64,000 nucleotides of DNA, taken from Dolichospermum sp. FACHB-1091. GTDB lineage: Bacteria > Cyanobacteriota > Cyanobacteriia > Cyanobacteriales > Nostocaceae. Under the pieces are notes generated by a model. The model was given only the letters and a program-made list of their open reading frames with translations. It searched no databases and was not told the origin of the DNA. Of the stretch, positions 18,216 to 28,001 are shown piece after piece; position 1 is the stretch's first letter, and each line of letters begins with the position of its first letter. The DNA lies in the NCBI RefSeq assembly GCF_014697585.1, contig NZ_JACJSB010000016.1, positions 46,423 to 110,422 of the forward strand, written 5' to 3'. The translations under genes were made by a program, and so were the position numbers.

Positions 18216-18635
18216 ATGTCGGCTAAAGATGTCTTTCATGAAGTTGTCAAAAAAGCTCTACAGAAGGACGGTTGGCAGATTACTCACGATCCCCTATCAA
18301 TTAGTGTAGGCGGGGTAAATTTGTCTATTGATTTAGCCGCAGAAAAGCTGATTGCGGCGGAAAAACAAGGAGAAAAAATTGCTGTTGAAATCAAAAGTTT
18401 TTTGGAGAGATCATCTGCAATTTCGGAATTTCATACAGCGTTAGGACAGTTTATTAATTATCGAGGTGCATTAAGAAGACGACAGCCAGATCGGGTTTTG
18501 TATTTAGCAGTACCTTTAACAACCTATAAGACATTTTTTAATCTTGATTTTCCTAGAGATATGATTGAAGAGAATCAAGTCAAAATGATTATTTATGATG
18601 TAGAGCATGAGGTGATTACAGAATGGATAAACTAA
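18216..18635 (+). CDS. xisH: XisH family protein
   Basis: A 139-residue protein matching XisH, one of two accessory proteins named for excision of the fdxN element in Anabaena. Family marks are SAKDVFHEVVKKALQKDGW at the start and the conserved KIAVEIKSF, which resembles a PD-(D/E)XK-type nuclease core (Asp39, Glu58, Lys60). No excision element or XisF recombinase is in the window, so here it is one of the many stand-alone XisHI pairs. It overlaps xisI by 13 bases. Confidence 0.88.
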   Translation: MSAKDVFHEVVKKALQKDGWQITHDPLSISVGGVNLSIDLAAEKLIAAEKQGEKIAVEIKSFLERSSAISEFHTALGQFINYRGALRRRQPDRVLYLAVPLTTYKTFFNLDFPRDMIEENQVKMIIYDVEHEVITEWIN

Positions 18636-18958
18636 CTAAATATCGCCAGCTTGTACAGCAGATTTTACAAGAATATAGCGAACAAAAACCTGCTAACGGG
18701 AATATAGAAGTTGAGACAATTTTTGATACACAACGTGACCACTATCAAATAGTTCATGTAGGTTGGGAAGGTCAAGAATGGATACATAGTTGTATTATTC
18801 ATATTGATATTAAATGTGAAAAAATTTGGCTGCAATGGAATGGTACTGAAGATGATATTGCAGAAAATTTAGTTGCTGTGGGAGTTCCCAAGGAGGATAT
18901 TGTTTTGGGATTTCAGTCTCCTTTTATGAGGAAGTTTACAGAATATGCTGTGGGTTAG
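18623..18958 (+). CDS. xisI: XisI family protein
   Basis: A 111-residue protein matching XisI, the usual partner of XisH. Typical stretches are LTKYRQLVQQILQEY at the start, HYQIVHVGWEG in the middle and VPKEDIVLGF near the end. The start overlaps the end of xisH, so they are translated together. Its biochemical role is unknown. Confidence 0.88.
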   Translation: MDKLTKYRQLVQQILQEYSEQKPANGNIEVETIFDTQRDHYQIVHVGWEGQEWIHSCIIHIDIKCEKIWLQWNGTEDDIAENLVAVGVPKEDIVLGFQSPFMRKFTEYAVG

Positions 18959-18989
18959 GGTTTGATGGTAGTCCAGATAATCTGATTAT

Positions 18990-20834
18990 TTATTCTTGCA
19001 ATAATGCTTGAAACCGTGGGTCATTGCGAATGTTGTCAAAATCAGAATCAGTTCTTGCTAATTCTCGACATTCTTCAGAATTTAGATTAATGGCTTGTTG
19101 TAAGTTATAGATTGCTTGATCAAGATTTTTTAATGAGATGTAACAGCAAGCTTTATTGTACCAAGCTTCATAGTAATCAGGTTTGATATTGATAGAAGTA
19201 TCATAAGCAATTATTGCTTCTTTCTTTTTACCTAATGCAGATAGGGTAAGACCTCTATTATACCAAGCTTCATGATCATCAGGTTTGATATTGATAGAAG
19301 TATCATAAGCAATTATTGCTTCTTTATAGTTACCTAAATCATAAAAAGCATTACCTTTATTGTACCAAGCTTCGTAGTCGTCAGGTTTAATATTGATGGC
19401 AGCATCATAAGCATTAATTGCTTCTTTTTTATGACCAAATTGAGAAAGCTCATATCCAAAGTTAAATATAGAAGATAACATTTCTGTAGGATATTGCCTT
19501 TCTAGTTCTACAAGCAAATTCGATAACTGTAATATATATTTACCTGATTCTATCCGTCTTCCTTTTGCTTCAATTTGTCCATCACGTGGTTCTAAAATAC
19601 GTTCACTATAAATCAAGAACTTCATCGCTATCCGAATTTGCCACCCGTACCATAAATGCTGCAAAATATTACCACCAGCTAAAAGTTTTGCCGTGGCCTC
19701 TACAGTAAATCGGTAAAGCTGGATATCAAATTGCTCCAATAAATCCACAGCATCATAAATATAAGTTGCAACAGGATATTGTTTGACTATCTTTTGATAG
19801 CGTTCCTTCCAAGTCCCTTTTAGTGTGGGGCGAAAGGTATCTATTGTCAGAAACTGATCATAATTTTTTGTACTGCGGATATTCTCAACAATGTTTCTAA
19901 AAGTGCGATCATTTCTTTGAGCAATGCGAGAATAATCATCAGGATTAGCTTGGATATTCGCTTGGGGTATCGTTTCTCTCAAAACTCCAATGATTGCTTC
20001 TTCATTAGGTTCAGGTAAATCATAAATTTCAAAGCGTTTCCAAAATGAATATTTATCAAATTCTAGTTTTTCCCATTCGCTGGGTTCATCAGAAAATTCT
20101 CTTTCTTTTTCATTTCTGGCTGTAGCAATAATCCGAATATCTTCTTTACGACAGAATTGTTCGTAAGCTTGTAGTGTATTAAACAACCGTTCTTGTAGTG
20201 GCTTATTTAAGGGTTGTAGTGGATTATCGGCCTTTGGTGATTGTTCAATGCGTCCACCAGACATTTTATTATTCAGATCATCAAGAAAAAAAAGCAACTT
20301 GCGATCTGTGCCAATCTTATCTTCTGGTAATATGGGTGGTGCTTCCAGCCATTCACCACGCTTGAGTTTAAGAATTGTCCAGCCTTCGTTATTAAGTCTA
20401 TCGGCTAAATTTGCTGCTTCTCTTGTTTTACCCCATCCTGTTGGTGCGAGAATCAATAACCAACGATGTTGATCTAATTTCTGTTTAAGTTCATCTTGAG
20501 TATTACGCCCTGGAACACGATCCTGATAGGGGATTTTGTAATCAGCTAATGGATCATTTTCATTACCACCCAAAAGTATTTGTAAGGCGTTGCTTTGTGG
20601 TTTAATAACCTCGAATGGGAAAGTATCAGGTAGAAGCTTACGCTTGCGATTTTGCTGGACTACCCACCAGATAAAGCGTACAATGGCAAGTAAGCTACCT
20701 GTGCCAAAGGAGACAATAAAAATATCTTTGTTGTTAATAATAAAATGCTGGATTTGATCCCATAAGTCTTGGCCTTGCTGAAGCCAAATGTAGAAAGCCT
20801 GATTATTCATAGGGGTGTTGGTAGCTACATACAT
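18990..20834 (-). CDS. Membrane-anchored P-loop ATPase with TPR repeats
   Basis: A 614-residue protein with one membrane segment near residues 35-58 (DIFIVSFGTGSLLAIVRFIWW), a P-loop ATPase domain (LILAPTGWGKTREAANLA near residue 140, Walker B LLFFLDDL near residue 195) and a C-terminal TPR part of at least four 34-residue repeats. The layout resembles STAND-type NTPases used in signalling or defence, but no effector domain is recognised. Alternative start Met9 is possible. It lies next to xisHI on the opposite strand. Confidence 0.75.
   Translation of the reverse strand: MYVATNTPMNNQAFYIWLQQGQDLWDQIQHFIINNKDIFIVSFGTGSLLAIVRFIWWVVQQNRKRKLLPDTFPFEVIKPQSNALQILLGGNENDPLADYKIPYQDRVPGRNTQDELKQKLDQHRWLLILAPTGWGKTREAANLADRLNNEGWTILKLKRGEWLEAPPILPEDKIGTDRKLLFFLDDLNNKMSGGRIEQSPKADNPLQPLNKPLQERLFNTLQAYEQFCRKEDIRIIATARNEKEREFSDEPSEWEKLEFDKYSFWKRFEIYDLPEPNEEAIIGVLRETIPQANIQANPDDYSRIAQRNDRTFRNIVENIRSTKNYDQFLTIDTFRPTLKGTWKERYQKIVKQYPVATYIYDAVDLLEQFDIQLYRFTVEATAKLLAGGNILQHLWYGWQIRIAMKFLIYSERILEPRDGQIEAKGRRIESGKYILQLSNLLVELERQYPTEMLSSIFNFGYELSQFGHKKEAINAYDAAINIKPDDYEAWYNKGNAFYDLGNYKEAIIAYDTSINIKPDDHEAWYNRGLTLSALGKKKEAIIAYDTSINIKPDYYEAWYNKACCYISLKNLDQAIYNLQQAINLNSEECRELARTDSDFDNIRNDPRFQALLQE
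19159..19464. repeat. 102-bp tandem repeats coding for TPRs
   Basis: TACCAAGCTTC recurs at 19159, 19261 and 19363, a period of exactly 102 bases or 34 residues. The units are very similar at the base level, which points to recent amplification or gene conversion within the gene. Confidence 0.8.
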
Positions 20835-20891
20835 ATAGATTGTAGCATCTGTTTTCTACACCCCACATGAGAATTTTGAGAAAATCCCTAA

Positions 20892-21491
20892 CTACCCAAC
20901 CGCTACCGGAACTTTATAATAAACCGGCTCATTCCCTGCTTTCCATTTGATATTACAACCAATACTCGGCTTTTGCTCCCAAGTAATTTGCTCATCTGCT
21001 AAAACATAATTAATCGCTTTCCGTAAATCTTGTCCAGTTACAGGTAAACCATTTTTTGGACGACTATTATCTAACTGTCCTCGATAAGCCAACTTTCTAT
21101 TAGCATTAAATACAAAAAAGTCTGGAGTACAAGCTGCAAAAAAATCTTTAGCTACTTTTTGACTTTCATCATAAAGCAAAGGATAGGATAAATCTATTTC
21201 TTGGGCGAAATCTTTGAGTAATTCTGGTGCATCATCAGGATGAGTATTAATATCATTAGAACTAATGGCGACAATCCCGACATTTTTATTTTTGTAATCT
21301 TGTCCCAACTTTGCTAATTCCAATTTGATATGTTGCACAAAAGGACAATGACGACTCAGAAAGATAACTACCAATACTTTTTTATCCGCAAAGTTTGCCA
21401 ATGAAATCGTTTGACCTGAAACCACATCTGGGAGATAAAAATCAGGTGCTAAAGTCCCCAAAGGTAACATGGTCGAAGGTGTTAAAGCCAT
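20892..21491 (-). CDS. Thioredoxin-like redoxin (AhpC/TSA type)
   Basis: A 199-residue protein of the thioredoxin fold. The active region is SRHCPFVQHI near residue 47, with one cysteine and no CxxC, and the C terminus has the family's PSIGCNIKWKAGNEP. It probably reduces peroxides or thiols. ATG 21491 was preferred to TTG 21500 and has AAGGA upstream. It is followed on the same strand order by genes for a TauD-like dioxygenase and a glutathione transferase, so it may protect that pathway from oxidants. Confidence 0.82.
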   Translation of the reverse strand: MALTPSTMLPLGTLAPDFYLPDVVSGQTISLANFADKKVLVVIFLSRHCPFVQHIKLELAKLGQDYKNKNVGIVAISSNDINTHPDDAPELLKDFAQEIDLSYPLLYDESQKVAKDFFAACTPDFFVFNANRKLAYRGQLDNSRPKNGLPVTGQDLRKAINYVLADEQITWEQKPSIGCNIKWKAGNEPVYYKVPVAVG

Positions 21492-21576
21492 AAAATCCAA
21501 TTCCTTAAATTATCAAATTTATGATCAAAATGGTGTGTTACCGCAAAGTGTAACGCACCCTACAGTTAACTAATGA

Positions 21577-22485
21577 TTAAGCTGCTACAAGATTGGGAAT
21601 ATATGCCGCAGAATCTCCTTGAATGGCTTGACTATACCCACCGTCAATACCTAAAGGAAGATCACCAGCAATGGTTACACGCTGCACCCGACGGGGTTGA
21701 TCTCCATAATCGGCAATGGCATAATGTTGAGTAGCGCGGTTATCCCAAAATGCCACATCACCAACTTTCCACCGCCAACGTACTGTATTCTCAGGTCGTG
21801 TAATATAAGATTGCAACAAGCGCAGAATATCGGCTGATTCAGTGGGAGATAAACCGGGAATTTGGCGCACAAAACCACCAATAAACAAACCCTTTTCCCC
21901 AGATTCAGGGTGAATTCTCACCACTGGATGCAAGGTTTCATACACTGTTGAAGTAAACACATCTCGGTAAGATTTTACCTCTTCAGGTATATCGAAGGCT
22001 GTGGCATAATCATAAGCATTACTATGTACAGCCCAAAGTTTATCCGCTAAATTCCGCAAATGCTTCGGTAAATCTTGGTATGCAGTCACCGAATTTGCCC
22101 AAATAGTATCCCCTCCCGTCGGCGGAATTACCAATGCCCGCAAGACCGAGCCAAGGGGCGGACGATCTACAAATGTTACATCTGTGTGCCAGCTATTCGC
22201 ACGGGCAACGGTGCGGCTATAATCTAAGTCCAATACTTCTGGATGTCCAGGAAGTGATGGAACTGTGGGATGTGCAGTAGTTATTTTACCAAAACGCTGT
22301 GCAAAAGCTACTTGTCCATTAGCATCTAATTCCTGTCCACGAAAGAAGATGACTTTATATTCAACTAGGGCTTTTCTAATTTCGCCGATGATTTCATCAC
22401 TGAGGTTTTCAGCTAGATTAACACCTTTAATTTTTGCCCCAATACGTCCAGCAATTGGTTTAACTTCTATGTTTTGATAACTCAT
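21577..22485 (-). CDS. TauD/TfdA-family dioxygenase, second copy
   Basis: A 302-residue Fe(II)/2-oxoglutarate dioxygenase. His and Asp of the metal triad are in NSWHTDVTF near residue 98, the third His is in RATQHYA near residue 254, and the 2-oxoglutarate Arg is in RRVQRVTI. It shares long stretches with the copy at 3366 (for example YKVIFFRGQ against WKVIFFRGQ). It likely cleaves an alkyl sulfonate or sulfate, with a substrate range differing from the first copy. Confidence 0.88.
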   Translation of the reverse strand: MSYQNIEVKPIAGRIGAKIKGVNLAENLSDEIIGEIRKALVEYKVIFFRGQELDANGQVAFAQRFGKITTAHPTVPSLPGHPEVLDLDYSRTVARANSWHTDVTFVDRPPLGSVLRALVIPPTGGDTIWANSVTAYQDLPKHLRNLADKLWAVHSNAYDYATAFDIPEEVKSYRDVFTSTVYETLHPVVRIHPESGEKGLFIGGFVRQIPGLSPTESADILRLLQSYITRPENTVRWRWKVGDVAFWDNRATQHYAIADYGDQPRRVQRVTIAGDLPLGIDGGYSQAIQGDSAAYIPNLVAA

Positions 22486-22529
22486 AAATTTGTGTTCTCA
22501 ATTTAGGAATAGTTGAATGCAGTGTTTGA

Positions 22530-23201
22530 CTAAGCAGCCACAGGAACAGGAGCAGCAAATTTAGCATATCGCTCAATATAGAACTCTTTAGACTGAGCGA
22601 TTGCTTTGACTGATTCACGTTCTTTAAGCGCGTGTTTCCACTGTTTCACACGAGTGAATTCAGCAGGGATACCAAAGCCACGATAATGTTTAAGAGCAGC
22701 CCATCTTTCAAACCAGGGGAAAAAGGTAAAATCGGCCAAACTGATAGATTCACCAAACCAGTATGGACCATCTCCCGAAAGTTTTCCTAACCCTTCATTT
22801 TCAATCAATTCTAGATGTTTGTAAAGTTCTTGTTTCGCTTCTTCTTGTTTTTGGAAATCTGGACTGCGTAACAGCGTAGAAAAAGCAGGAACTAATCTAG
22901 TATTAGCAAAATCTATCCAAATCCGAGCCTGAGCTTTGGCAATGGGGTTGCTAGGTAAAAGGGGAGGATTAGGAAATACTTCATCCAGATATTCGTTAAT
23001 AACTGCTGATTCCCAAACTCGATTTTCCCCATGTGTAATCGCAGGTACTTTTCCGTATGGAGAAACTTCTGTAAATCCTGCTGGTTTATTCTGCAAATCA
23101 ATTTCAATCAAATCGAAATCAATGCCCTTTTCTTGAAGTACCAAGCGGGTACGATGAGCATAAGGACAAACTACCGCACTATAAATCTTAATGTCAGCCA
23201 T
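22530..23201 (-). CDS. Glutathione S-transferase family protein (CPYA type)
   Basis: A 223-residue glutathione transferase. The thioredoxin-like N-terminal domain has VVCPYAHRTRLVLQEKGI with the CPYA active-site motif (Cys12), typical of omega/beta-like enzymes with thiol chemistry, then GKVPAI and the ESAVINEYLDE glutathione motif. A helical C-terminal domain follows. It lies 45 bases before the TauD-like gene on the same strand. A paralogue at 35541 lacks the cysteine. Confidence 0.88.
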   Translation of the reverse strand: MADIKIYSAVVCPYAHRTRLVLQEKGIDFDLIEIDLQNKPAGFTEVSPYGKVPAITHGENRVWESAVINEYLDEVFPNPPLLPSNPIAKAQARIWIDFANTRLVPAFSTLLRSPDFQKQEEAKQELYKHLELIENEGLGKLSGDGPYWFGESISLADFTFFPWFERWAALKHYRGFGIPAEFTRVKQWKHALKERESVKAIAQSKEFYIERYAKFAAPVPVAA

Positions 23202-23358
23202 GTTTAAATTCCTTTGTCAATTAGGACTTGTGCTTCGGCATTGGGAAATAGATATTTAATCCAAAATCCCAAATCTTAAATAGTTAGTGTTATAAACCTG
23301 AATAGGCTTGTGGCAAAAGATATCAAATACTAACTAAACTTTGAATATTTTGTGAACT

Positions 23359-23964
23359 CTAATCTTTCAACAAAAATGAGGTTTTTCCCCACTTTTGGGT
23401 AAACACAAATTCCTGTAAAGGTTTACGGACACGGGGAGCTAGTTCACGTTCTTTGAGTCCATCAGGAAGACTCTGTGGATCTCCTGGATAGCCAATCGTG
23501 AGTGCTGTAGCGGGTTCATAGTCCTCTGGAATCTGGTATTCTGTTTTGGCTTTGTCTCCATTAAATCCCCCAATTTGATGGGCAAATAAACCAAAAGAAG
23601 TGGCTTGAAGAATCAGGTTTTCTAAGGCCAGTCCGACATCATGAAATGCGTATCTGTTGATTTTGCCATCATCAGTGCGAACTTTAGCAACAGCCAGTAT
23701 CAGCACAGGAGCGGTTTTTGCCCATCCTTGATTGAACTCAACCAAGATACTCAGTAACCGATTGTATTCCGTGGGGTCATCTTTGGTAGCAACAATAAAA
23801 CTCCACGGTTGATGATTGTAAGAAGAAGGAGCCCAGCGAGCCGCTTCTAGTAATGAGAGTAGCTTCTCTTGTTCTACAGATTGCTCGCTATAAGCTCTAG
23901 GACTCCAGCGACTGCGAATCAATTCATGAATAGGGTAGTCGTTAAGCGCAAGTTTTTCTGTCAT
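23359..23964 (-). CDS. Nitroreductase family protein
   Basis: A 201-residue FMN enzyme. RSRWSPRAYSEQSV and AARWAPSSYNHQPW are the N-terminal flavin-binding motifs, and the C-terminal IGYPGDP is typical. ATG 23964 was chosen because the conserved fold starts there; the longer frame to 24102 adds 46 residues without family likeness. Beside two flavin-dependent monooxygenases it could serve as a flavin reductase or act on a breakdown product, which is inference. Confidence 0.85.
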   Translation of the reverse strand: MTEKLALNDYPIHELIRSRWSPRAYSEQSVEQEKLLSLLEAARWAPSSYNHQPWSFIVATKDDPTEYNRLLSILVEFNQGWAKTAPVLILAVAKVRTDDGKINRYAFHDVGLALENLILQATSFGLFAHQIGGFNGDKAKTEYQIPEDYEPATALTIGYPGDPQSLPDGLKERELAPRVRKPLQEFVFTQKWGKTSFLLKD

Positions 23965-24140
23965 TTGAATGAATTTTCTGATTGGTATTGGGTTTTTAAC
24001 ATCTGTCAGTAGTTCAAAAACCCTTTTTTGGACAAAAAATCTAAATACTACTGTAATCTGATAAAGTAATAGTATTTTTTTGATGATACTGCATAAATCC
24101 AAAAGTAGTCAACTATTTTTTGTTCTCAAAATCTAAGAAA

Positions 24141-24263
24141 ATGTCCAATACAGCATTAATTGTCGGGGCAGGAAGTGGATTAAGCGCGTCCTTAGCTCGT
24201 TTATTAACAAAAGTCCGTCAACCTCGCAATGCTTGGACATGGGAAATCGAATTACGTCGTTGA
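24141..24263 (+). pseudogene. Collapsed short-chain dehydrogenase gene
   Basis: A 40-residue frame. It begins like a complete SDR (MSNTALIVGAGSGLSASLAR, the cofactor-binding loop) and jumps at about residue 23 to what looks like an SDR C terminus (VRQPRNAWTWEIELR). About 200 residues in between are missing, apparently by an in-frame internal deletion. Confidence 0.65.
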
Positions 24264-24671
24264 GGAATTTTGACTAGAACAACACTCGGCAGGAGTAGTA
24301 GTATATTAGTTCTATGTATTTTGTTCAAATTGAGCGATCGCCCACTCTGCACACCCTAGAGTCATCAAATACTTAGAATATCTAACAATTAGCTGCTAAT
24401 AAATTTAGTTCACCATATTTTTCTTAAAAGGTACTTGCTTTTTCATGAGAGTTATGAGATTATACTATTAATCTATGATAAATCAGTCGAGATACAGTAG
24501 TTTTATCGGCAACCCACCACTAACGCTAATGCCTACAACGATGGCCAAGGAGTTGAAAAAGCCTTCCCAACAAACATGAGGTAGTCACATTGATATATAT
24601 GACAACTGCCAGACCAGAAAATTTTTATCATCCTATATTCATTTGATAAAAAATATTACTTAGAGTCTGAT
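24264..24671. other. Spacer before the first flavin monooxygenase
   Basis: No gene is visible. A 20-codon protein-like run ending in VEKAFPTNMR and a stop at about 24578 may be another worn gene end. It is AT-rich otherwise and presumably holds the promoter of the monooxygenase gene. Confidence 0.4.
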
Positions 24672-26015
24672 ATGAGCAAACAACAAAAACAACTAAGACT
24701 AGGTGCATTTTTACCCGGAGCAGGCCAGCACGTAGCAGCTTGGCGACATCCTCAAGCACGGAGTAATGGCGCTCTCAACTTCCAGCATTATCAGCAGATA
24801 GCCCAGACAGCCGAGCGCGGTAAATTCGACGCATTTTTTCTTGCCGACGGTTTAGCCTTACAACATCGTCCTGGTGCAGAAGGCCGCACAGCCTTTGGTG
24901 GAGACTTTGAACCTGTAACCCTATTTTCAGCTTTGTCTGCGGTAACAGAAAAGATTGGTTTTATCGCCACAGCCTCTACCACTTATGAAGACCCGTATAT
25001 TCTGGCACGCAAATTTGCTTCCTTAGATCATATTTCTGGAGGACGAGCAGGATGGAATGTAGTCACAACAGGAAGTAGTGAAGCAGCCGGTAATTTCGGA
25101 TTGGAAAACCATCCTATTCATGCAGAACGCTATATTCGCGCCCACGAATTTATTGATGTAGTCAAAGGTTTGTGGGATAGCTGGGAAGATGATGCTTTTA
25201 TCCGTGATCAAGAGACAGCTTTTTACTACGACCCCAATAAAATACATCAACTGAACCATAAAGGTAGATTCTTTTCTGTGCGCGGACCATTGAATATTGC
25301 CCGTCCGCCCCAAGGTTATCCTGTAATTGTGCAAGCAGGTTCTTCTGAAGATGGTAAAGAACTAGCTGGTAGAACTGCTGAAGTTATATTTACTGCCCAA
25401 CAAACTCTAGAAGATGCCCAAGCCTTCTATGCAGATGTTAAAGGTAGATTAGCAAAATATGGACGTACCCCGGATCAACTCAAAGTTATGCCCGGTGTCT
25501 TTCCAGTCGTGGGACTAACAGAAGCAGACGCAAAAGCTAAATATCAAGAACTGCAAGATCTAATACATCCCCAGGTTGGTTTGGCCTTATTACAGGGACT
25601 CATAGGCACGGATCTTTCCGCTTATCCTCTCGATGGACCATTGCCAGATTTACCAGAAACCAATGATAACAAAAGTCGCCAAGCATTATTAATTGATATT
25701 GCTCGTAGACACAATTTTACCATTAGAGAACTTTATCAATGGATTGCGGGAGCGCGTGGCCACTGGACAATTATCGGCTCACCGGTACAAATAGCAGATC
25801 AACTAGAAAGCTGGTTTCTTAACCATGCTGCTGACGGCTTTAACATCATGCCGCCTTATCTTCCTGGTGGACTGGATGATTTTGTTGACTTAGTAATTCC
25901 TGAATTACAGCGGCGGGGATTGTTCCGTACTGAGTATGAAGGAAAGACTCTGCGGGAAAATTTGGGCTTATCTCGTCCAGTTAACCAATATCAAAAGGTA
26001 TTAGCAGCAGTTTAA
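24672..26015 (+). CDS. NtaA/SnaA/DszA-family flavin-dependent monooxygenase, copy 1
   Basis: A 447-residue luciferase-like monooxygenase that needs reduced FMN from a separate reductase. Typical segments are LRLGAFLPGAGQHVAAWRHP, GFIATASTTYEDPYILARKF and GRAGWNVVTTGS, all shared with DszA (dibenzothiophene sulfone), NtaA and SnaA. Position between TauD, glutathione transferase and nitroreductase genes makes C-S cleavage a reasonable guess. The start has only a weak ribosome site. It is paralogous to 26232-27596, the two being separated by a MITE-like element. Confidence 0.88.
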   Translation: MSKQQKQLRLGAFLPGAGQHVAAWRHPQARSNGALNFQHYQQIAQTAERGKFDAFFLADGLALQHRPGAEGRTAFGGDFEPVTLFSALSAVTEKIGFIATASTTYEDPYILARKFASLDHISGGRAGWNVVTTGSSEAAGNFGLENHPIHAERYIRAHEFIDVVKGLWDSWEDDAFIRDQETAFYYDPNKIHQLNHKGRFFSVRGPLNIARPPQGYPVIVQAGSSEDGKELAGRTAEVIFTAQQTLEDAQAFYADVKGRLAKYGRTPDQLKVMPGVFPVVGLTEADAKAKYQELQDLIHPQVGLALLQGLIGTDLSAYPLDGPLPDLPETNDNKSRQALLIDIARRHNFTIRELYQWIAGARGHWTIIGSPVQIADQLESWFLNHAADGFNIMPPYLPGGLDDFVDLVIPELQRRGLFRTEYEGKTLRENLGLSRPVNQYQKVLAAV

Positions 26016-26040
26016 ATAATTGCCATTAGACAAAAATTTC

Positions 26041-26131
26041 AGGACTTACGCAAAATATCTCTCAAAACCTCATTTCTCTGTGAACTCTGTGCCTCTGTGG
26101 TTCGTTTTTCAGTGACTTGCGCGTAAGTCCT
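26041..26131. mobile_element. 91-bp MITE-like element, copy 2 (inverted)
   Basis: The reverse complement matches 2581-2671 in 90 of 91 bases, including the 11-bp terminal inverted repeats. It lies between the two monooxygenase genes. Confidence 0.75.
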
Positions 26132-26231
26132 AAATTTATGACTTTCGGTTTTTCAGAAGAAGACTGAATTGATTGAACCATAAATGTAGGTATCCCTTAC
26201 CAGACCCAAGGAATAAAGGAAGAGAAGATAT

Positions 26232-27596
26232 ATGAGCAAAACACGCAAGTTTCGTTTGGGTGCATTTATTCAAGCTACTGGACATCATATTTCTGCATGG
26301 CGACACCCCAATACACAAATAGATGCGGGTTTGAATTTTGAGCATTACAAAGAAATTACCCAAACTGCGGAACGTGGATTATTTGATGCGGTTTTTCTAG
26401 CAGATAGTCCAGGAATTTGGGGTGGTTCGCCAGAAACTCAAAGTCGTAACGGTAAAATTGCTCATTTCGAGCCTGTGACTCTGTTTTCTGCGTTATCATC
26501 TGTCACCAAAAACATTGGTTTCATTTCCACGGCTTCCACTACCTACGAAGACCCTTACACATTAGCACGGAAGTTTGCTTCCCTAGACCATTTAAGTAAC
26601 GGTCGGGCGGGTTGGAACGTAGTCACCACAGGGAATGAAAATGCGGCGGCTAATTTTGGACTAGAACACCATCCAGAACACAGCCAACGTTATGAACGGG
26701 CCCAAGAGTTTGTGGAAGTGGTACAAGGATTATGGGATAGTTGGGAAGATGATGCCTTTATTCGTGATCGAGAATCAGGTGTTTATTTTGATGCCAACAA
26801 ACTGCACACACTGAACCACAAAGGCAAACATTTTTCGGTGAGGGGTCCTTTAAATGTTGCTCGTCCACCCCAAGGTTATCCGGTCATTGTACAAGCTGGC
26901 GCTTCTGAACCAGGTAGAGATTTAGCTGCCCGTACTGCTGAGGTAATTTTTACGGCTAATCAGACTTTAGCTGATGCTCAAGCGTTCTATACAGATGTCA
27001 AAGGGCGGTTGGCAAAATATGGACGTTCTCCCGATGATCTCAAAATTATGCCAGGAGCTTTCCCCATCATAGGACGCACTGAAGAAGAAGCTCAGGAAAA
27101 ATATGAGTTTCTACAATCTTTAATTCATCCCGACGTTGCTTGGGGCATCCTCAAAAATTATTATAAAGGTGTGGATTTATCACAATACTCTTTTGATGAT
27201 CTAGCGCCAGAACTACCCAGCAATACTAACAATAATAAGAGTCGCTTGAAACTGGTCACTGACCTAGCTACTCGTGGTGGTCTTACCCTGGGTCAATTGT
27301 ATCTATCCTTGGCGACTGCACGGGGTCATCGTACCATTTTGGGGACTCCTGAAACTATTGCTGATCAATTAGAAGAATGGTTTATCAATGGTGCGGCGGA
27401 TGGTTTCAATATTATGCCACCTATTTTACCTACAGGGTTGGATGAGTTTGTAAATTTAGTCGTTCCTGTTTTGCAAAAACGTGGACTATTCCGTACTGAA
27501 TATGAGGGTAGTACGTTGCGTGAAAACCTTGGTTTACGTCGTCCAGTAAATCGTTTTGCTGTTAAACAACAGGAAAAAACATTGGTGTCGGCATAA
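26232..27596 (+). CDS. NtaA/SnaA/DszA-family flavin-dependent monooxygenase, copy 2
   Basis: A 454-residue protein with the same fold and motifs as 24672-26015 (WRHPNTQIDAGLNFEHY, GFISTASTTYEDPYTLARKF, GRAGWNVVTTGN). GGAAGAGAAG lies just before the ATG, giving a better ribosome site than copy 1. The two differ in the lid region (SPGIWGGSPETQ here against GLALQHRPGAEG), which suggests different substrates. Both probably act on sulfur or nitrogen heterocycles or sulfones. Confidence 0.88.
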   Translation: MSKTRKFRLGAFIQATGHHISAWRHPNTQIDAGLNFEHYKEITQTAERGLFDAVFLADSPGIWGGSPETQSRNGKIAHFEPVTLFSALSSVTKNIGFISTASTTYEDPYTLARKFASLDHLSNGRAGWNVVTTGNENAAANFGLEHHPEHSQRYERAQEFVEVVQGLWDSWEDDAFIRDRESGVYFDANKLHTLNHKGKHFSVRGPLNVARPPQGYPVIVQAGASEPGRDLAARTAEVIFTANQTLADAQAFYTDVKGRLAKYGRSPDDLKIMPGAFPIIGRTEEEAQEKYEFLQSLIHPDVAWGILKNYYKGVDLSQYSFDDLAPELPSNTNNNKSRLKLVTDLATRGGLTLGQLYLSLATARGHRTILGTPETIADQLEEWFINGAADGFNIMPPILPTGLDEFVNLVVPVLQKRGLFRTEYEGSTLRENLGLRRPVNRFAVKQQEKTLVSA

Positions 27597-28001
27597 ATAA
27601 AAAACTTTGGTGCATCAGTCGAAAATTTGTTGCTAATAAGTAAGTAGGCTTAATTAATTGTTAGATAGTGGAACAGGCTTCTAGGCTGCTGACGGGCAAG
27701 ATGCCCATCCCACATTTTATATTTAATTGTAACCAGCTACTTAGCCAATTTATCGCATCTGACGCACCCTATAAGAGATCGTCAGCACAGACGTTAAAAG
27801 CCTACCGGAGTTTCAAACTATCGGAAAGTTAAGCTTGTCCAAAAGACAAGAATCTTTAATCTCACGTATCAAACTCAAGTCAAAATCAACAGCACAATCT
27901 CCCACAAATCCCTGATTTCTTGAAAATTCATAACTTTTAGATTCTGCAATTGTTTGAGGAATCAGGGATCTAAGTTGTCTTGTAACTTTTCTAAGGAAAA
28001 T
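27597..28001. other. Spacer before the amidohydrolase
   Basis: It contains the hairpin element GGGCAAGATGCCC at 27694-27706, which is repeated at 53237-53253 and 57171-57183. No gene is seen. The last 20 bases carry the AAGGA ribosome site for 28002. Confidence 0.6.

Noticed and set aside
18216..18958. A developmentally excised element at xisHI
   Set aside because: No recombinase gene or matching direct repeats with an interrupted gene are visible; xisHI pairs are common outside such elements.
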